Assembly: GCA_030035585.1 (NCBI GenBank)
Contig: CM057465.1
Span: forward strand, 28,166,001 to 28,230,000
Source: Dugong dugon
Lineage: Eukaryota; Chordata; Mammalia; Sirenia; Dugongidae
Reading direction: 5' to 3'
Length of the DNA: 64,000 nt
The translations under genes were made by a program, and so were the position numbers. The notes under the pieces were generated by a model. That model worked only from the letters and a program-made list of their open reading frames with translations, made no database searches and was not told where the DNA came from. Positions 61,179-64,000 of the stretch are shown here, piece by piece; position 1 is the stretch's first letter; the number at the start of each line of letters is the position of its first letter.

Positions 61179-61714
61179 TTGTCCTTCCCTTGGAAAAGCC
61201 CATTCATGCTGATACCTGCCTCCTTCCCCTCTTCCTTCCTACAGAAGAGTTAACTGGTCACCCTCAGTGACCTTCCCACCTCTTTCTGAATCCCTATAGT
61301 GGAGCATGAATAGCTTGTGGTCAGGTCATTAAGAGGTAGGATAGGGTGGGATTTGGGGGCTATGGTGGAGGCAGTGGCTCTGGTTTCTGCAAGGGGGTCA
61401 ATGATTTTTACAAAATTATATGTAAATAAGTTGCCTTATTTCTGTAGAGTGTGGTGGATGTGGCTGTAAGTTGTGCATCTCTGCTTGGGGGTTGGTTAAT
61501 TACATTAATTACTTTTGGCAGGGAAGGCTTTGTAGAAGACACCAGAGTTTGTGACCACTGAAGCAGGGAGGATGGGAGGAATGGAATGAGGGATTCCATA
61601 AGTGGCATGAATAGTTTCTGGGCATAGTTTAAGCTGTGTGAAGGCAGGAAAGGTGACAGGAGCTGAATGGACCTGGAGAGTGTGCCTCATCTCTCAGTGG
61701 GTTGGTGCTGGGCG

Positions 61715-61858
61715 TTTCAAATGTATGGAATGTAAGTTCCCTGAAGGCAGTGACTGTATTTGTCTTAATGACCAGCATCTCCCTAATTTCTAGCACACAG
61801 CCTGGTGCATAGTAGATGCTCAACCAACTTTAGTTGAATAAATAAGTGATTAAAGGGA
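61715..61858 (+). repeat. L2-type LINE 3' fragment
   Basis: gtaagttccctgaaggcagtgactgtatttg, tagcacacagcctggtgcatagtagatgctcaa. Confidence 0.7.
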
Positions 61859-62031
61859 CATGCCATTGAGGGTCTGGATATTAGATATATGAATAAGGGA
61901 CACACCTGTCATGCCAAATACCAAGTTTAAGTGATACTGTGAAGTGCGTGGTGGATTGTCAGTGGCTTCCATCTCCCTTTTTGGGCTTTCTCGGCGCCCT
62001 TGGCAGACACTGTGGCTGCTCTCTTCAAATG

Positions 62032-62245
62032 TTGTTGCTGTTGTTAGTTGCCATTGAGTCGATTCTGACTCATAGCAACCCCATGTGTGTCAGAGTAGAA
62101 CTGTGCTCCATAGGGTTTTCAATGGTTGATGTTTTTGGAAGTAGATAGCTAGGTCTTTCTTCTGAGGTACTTCTGGGTGGACTTAAACCTCCAACTTTTT
62201 GTTAGTACCGAGTGCATTAACTGTTTGCACTACCCAGGGACTACA
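62032..62245 (-). mobile_element. AfroSINE (long form), antisense
   Basis: ttgttagttgccattgagtcgattctgactcatagcaaccccatgtgtgtcagagtagaactgtgctcc through tgcactacccagggacta. Confidence 0.92.
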
Positions 62246-62284
62246 TGGCAAGAAGACCTTATTTTCTAATGGTTTGCTATATAA

Positions 62285-62458
62285 ACCCACTGCCGTCATG
62301 TTGATGCCGACTCATAGTAACACTATAGGACAGAGTAGAACTGCCCCATGTATGGGCTTTCCAAGGCTGTAAATCTTTACGGAGGCAGACTGCCACATCT
62401 TTCTCCCTCAGAGCTGCTGGTGAGTTGAACCACTGATCTTTTGGTCAGAAGCTGAGAG
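62285..62458 (-). mobile_element. AfroSINE (short form), antisense
   Basis: aacccactgccgtcatgttgatgccgactcatag through ctgatcttttggtcagaagctgag. Confidence 0.88.
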
Positions 62459-62602
62459 ATTATACATAGGACAATTCAGTCTTGTCCTCTTCAGTATAAG
62501 CCAGACCACCCTGGTCCATATTTCTGATGGAGACCAGAGGGGACCAAATGCCTCCTGGTCTGTCCCAGGTGCCCTTTGGAATATAAAGCATTCATTGCCA
62601 AG

Positions 62603-63021
62603 TTGTTGTTAGGTGCGGTCGAGTCGATTTCTGCTCATAGTGACCCCATGTGACAGAGTAGAACTGTTCCATAACATTTCCTAGGCTGTTATCTTCACAG
62701 GAAGGAGCCCTGCTGGCATAATTGTTAAGTACTTGGCTGCTAACTGAAAGGTCGGCAGTTTGAATCCACCAGAAGCTCCGAGGGAGAAAAGACCTGGGGA
62801 TCTGCTTCTGTAAAGATTACAGTCTAGGAAACCTTATAGGGCAATTCTACTCTGGCCTATAGGGTCACTATGAGTTAGAATTGACTCAACAGCACCTAAC
62901 AACAATCTTTACAGGAGCAGATTGCCTGTCTTTCTCCCATGGAGCTGCTAGGTGGGTTCAAATCACAACCTTTAGGTTAGTAGCTGAGTTAGTAGCTTAA
63001 CCACTGCGCCATCATGGCTCC
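62603..63021 (-). mobile_element. AfroSINE, antisense, interrupted by a second SINE
   Basis: Left part 62603-62702 (ttgttgttaggtgcggtcgagtcg to atcttcacagga) and right part 62905-63021 (atctttacaggagcagattgcc to gcgccatcatggctcc) are one reverse-strand copy split at 62703. Confidence 0.9.
62703..62904 (+). mobile_element. AfroSINE nested in another SINE, with 12-bp TSD
   Basis: ggagccctgctggcataattg, ggcagtttgaatccaccagaagctcc, gggagaaaagacctggggatc, atgagttagaattgactcaacagc. Flanked by atcttcacagga (62691-62702) and atctttacagga (62905-62916). Confidence 0.92.
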
Positions 63022-63234
63022 TTCAGTCCACAACCATAGCTCAGCTCCCTCACCTTGTCTGTTGCTCAGGGAGAAGCAATTCGGAATTTTAAATATAAAG
63101 ATACATTCTTCGACCTCATTCTTTGAGGTCAAGCCAGTACATTATCTGTCTTTCCGGAAAAGTATTCCCAAAGTAATGAAGTAATTTTGCTTTGGAAATC
63201 TCTTTTTAAAAATGTATGAATGAAAACATTTTCT

Positions 63235-63575
63235 AAATTTGTGGTAACATTCACATAACATAAAATTTAACCATTTTAAAGTGTTCAATTCAGTGGCATT
63301 TTAGTACATTCACAATGTTGTGCAACCATCACCACTAGCTCCGAAATATTTTCTTCACCCAAAAGGAAGCCCCTTCCCCCGTACCCATTACACAGTCACT
63401 TCCCATTCTCTCCCTCCTCAGCCTCTGGCAAGCACTGATCTACTTTCTGTCTCTACGAGTTAGCTATTCCAAATATTTCATGTAAAATGGAATCATGTAA
63501 CATGTGGCCTATTGCATTTGGCTTCTTTCACTTAGCATAATGTTTTCTAGGTTCATCCATGTTGTGAATGAAAAC
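63235..63575 (-). mobile_element. Old L1 (L1M-type) 3' end, antisense
   Basis: gtaacattcacataacataaaatttaaccattttaaagtg, ttcagtggcattttagtacattcac, ggaatcatgtaacatgtggcc: the same family as 25288-25762. Confidence 0.8.
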
Positions 63576-63579
63576 ATTT

Positions 63580-64000
63580 AAAAATATTCATTCTGTTTTA
63601 TATTTCAGATGTGTTTAACATACTAGTAACAAAAATATACTGGTACAGCATAGTATAAGCTTTTTTGATCAAGGAATTCTCAGATTCAGGGCTGTGTTGG
63701 GATGATTTAGTATGCTAATGTGGGCATATCTTCTTATGCTATTTCCTGAAGGTGTCACTTTTTGAATCAAAGAGCAAACTTTCACTGTTAGGAAATAATT
63801 CACGATGCCATTGACTAATATTGCAACCTTTATTGCCATTATATAACTAAATGCATTTGTATTAAGAAGATCTTTTTTTGTCGCAGTTGAGCATTTTAGG
63901 GGCAATTAATGTTATTTTTAAATATAACTGTTTTAAAGTTTAAAAAAGGATTAGCAGCCAGATGATTTTTCTTATAATTGCCGTTATGTTTCAATTTTAC
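63580..64000 (+). other. End of window within TPH2 intron 7
   Basis: AT-rich sequence without a recognised element. No exon 8 signature is present. Confidence 0.5.

Overview
The window is mammalian genomic DNA. It carries the 5' part of TPH2 (tryptophan 5-hydroxylase 2, the neuronal rate-limiting enzyme of serotonin synthesis) on the + strand. The repeats point to an afrotherian, most likely a paenungulate such as an elephant or manatee. Many copies of a tRNA-derived AfroSINE-type element are present (head ggagccctggtggtgcagtgg, B box near gttcgaatcc, tail with gagtcggaatcgactc), together with an RTE-type LINE. The species call is inference from the repeats.

Layout. Positions 1-3000 are upstream flank (an antisense L1 relic, L2 and MIR fragments). 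A TATA box lies at 3023 and the start codon at 3200. Seven coding exons follow: 3200-3298, 5775-5927, 9125-9308, 9419-9519, 15107-15174, 45901-46097 and 51593-51728. Joined in frame they give 312 complete codons plus 2 nt with no frameshift or stop: the N-terminal tail, the regulatory ACT domain and the first part of the catalytic domain. The iron ligands lie in later exons, beyond position 64000. Intron phases are 0,0,1,0,2,1,2. Intron 3 is only 110 bp and has a GC donor. Intron 5 is about 30.7 kb and holds most of the repeats.

The rest is intronic and repeat-rich. It includes a decayed class I (gammaretrovirus-like) provirus at about 17.69-21.92 kb, L1 copies at 26.9-28.5 and 43.4-45.8 kb, and an RTE LINE at 53.0-54.3 kb split by a solo LTR. 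There are also several LTR-like repeats, hAT and mariner-type MITEs, about 25 AfroSINE-type copies (three interrupted or nested), and old MIR and L2 fragments. Every LINE-1, RTE, provirus and LTR whose orientation I could judge is antisense to TPH2.

I found no second protein-coding gene, tRNA or rRNA gene, or CRISPR array. I see no convincing undescribed biological system. The most interesting points are the GC-AG intron 3 at a site linked to a known human splice isoform, several fold-back or inverted-repeat structures (48541-48760, 39804-40056, 54756-55277), a duplicated unclassified 0.4-kb unit, and nested insertions with readable target-site duplications. Family names and comparisons with human TPH2 are from memory; no search was run.
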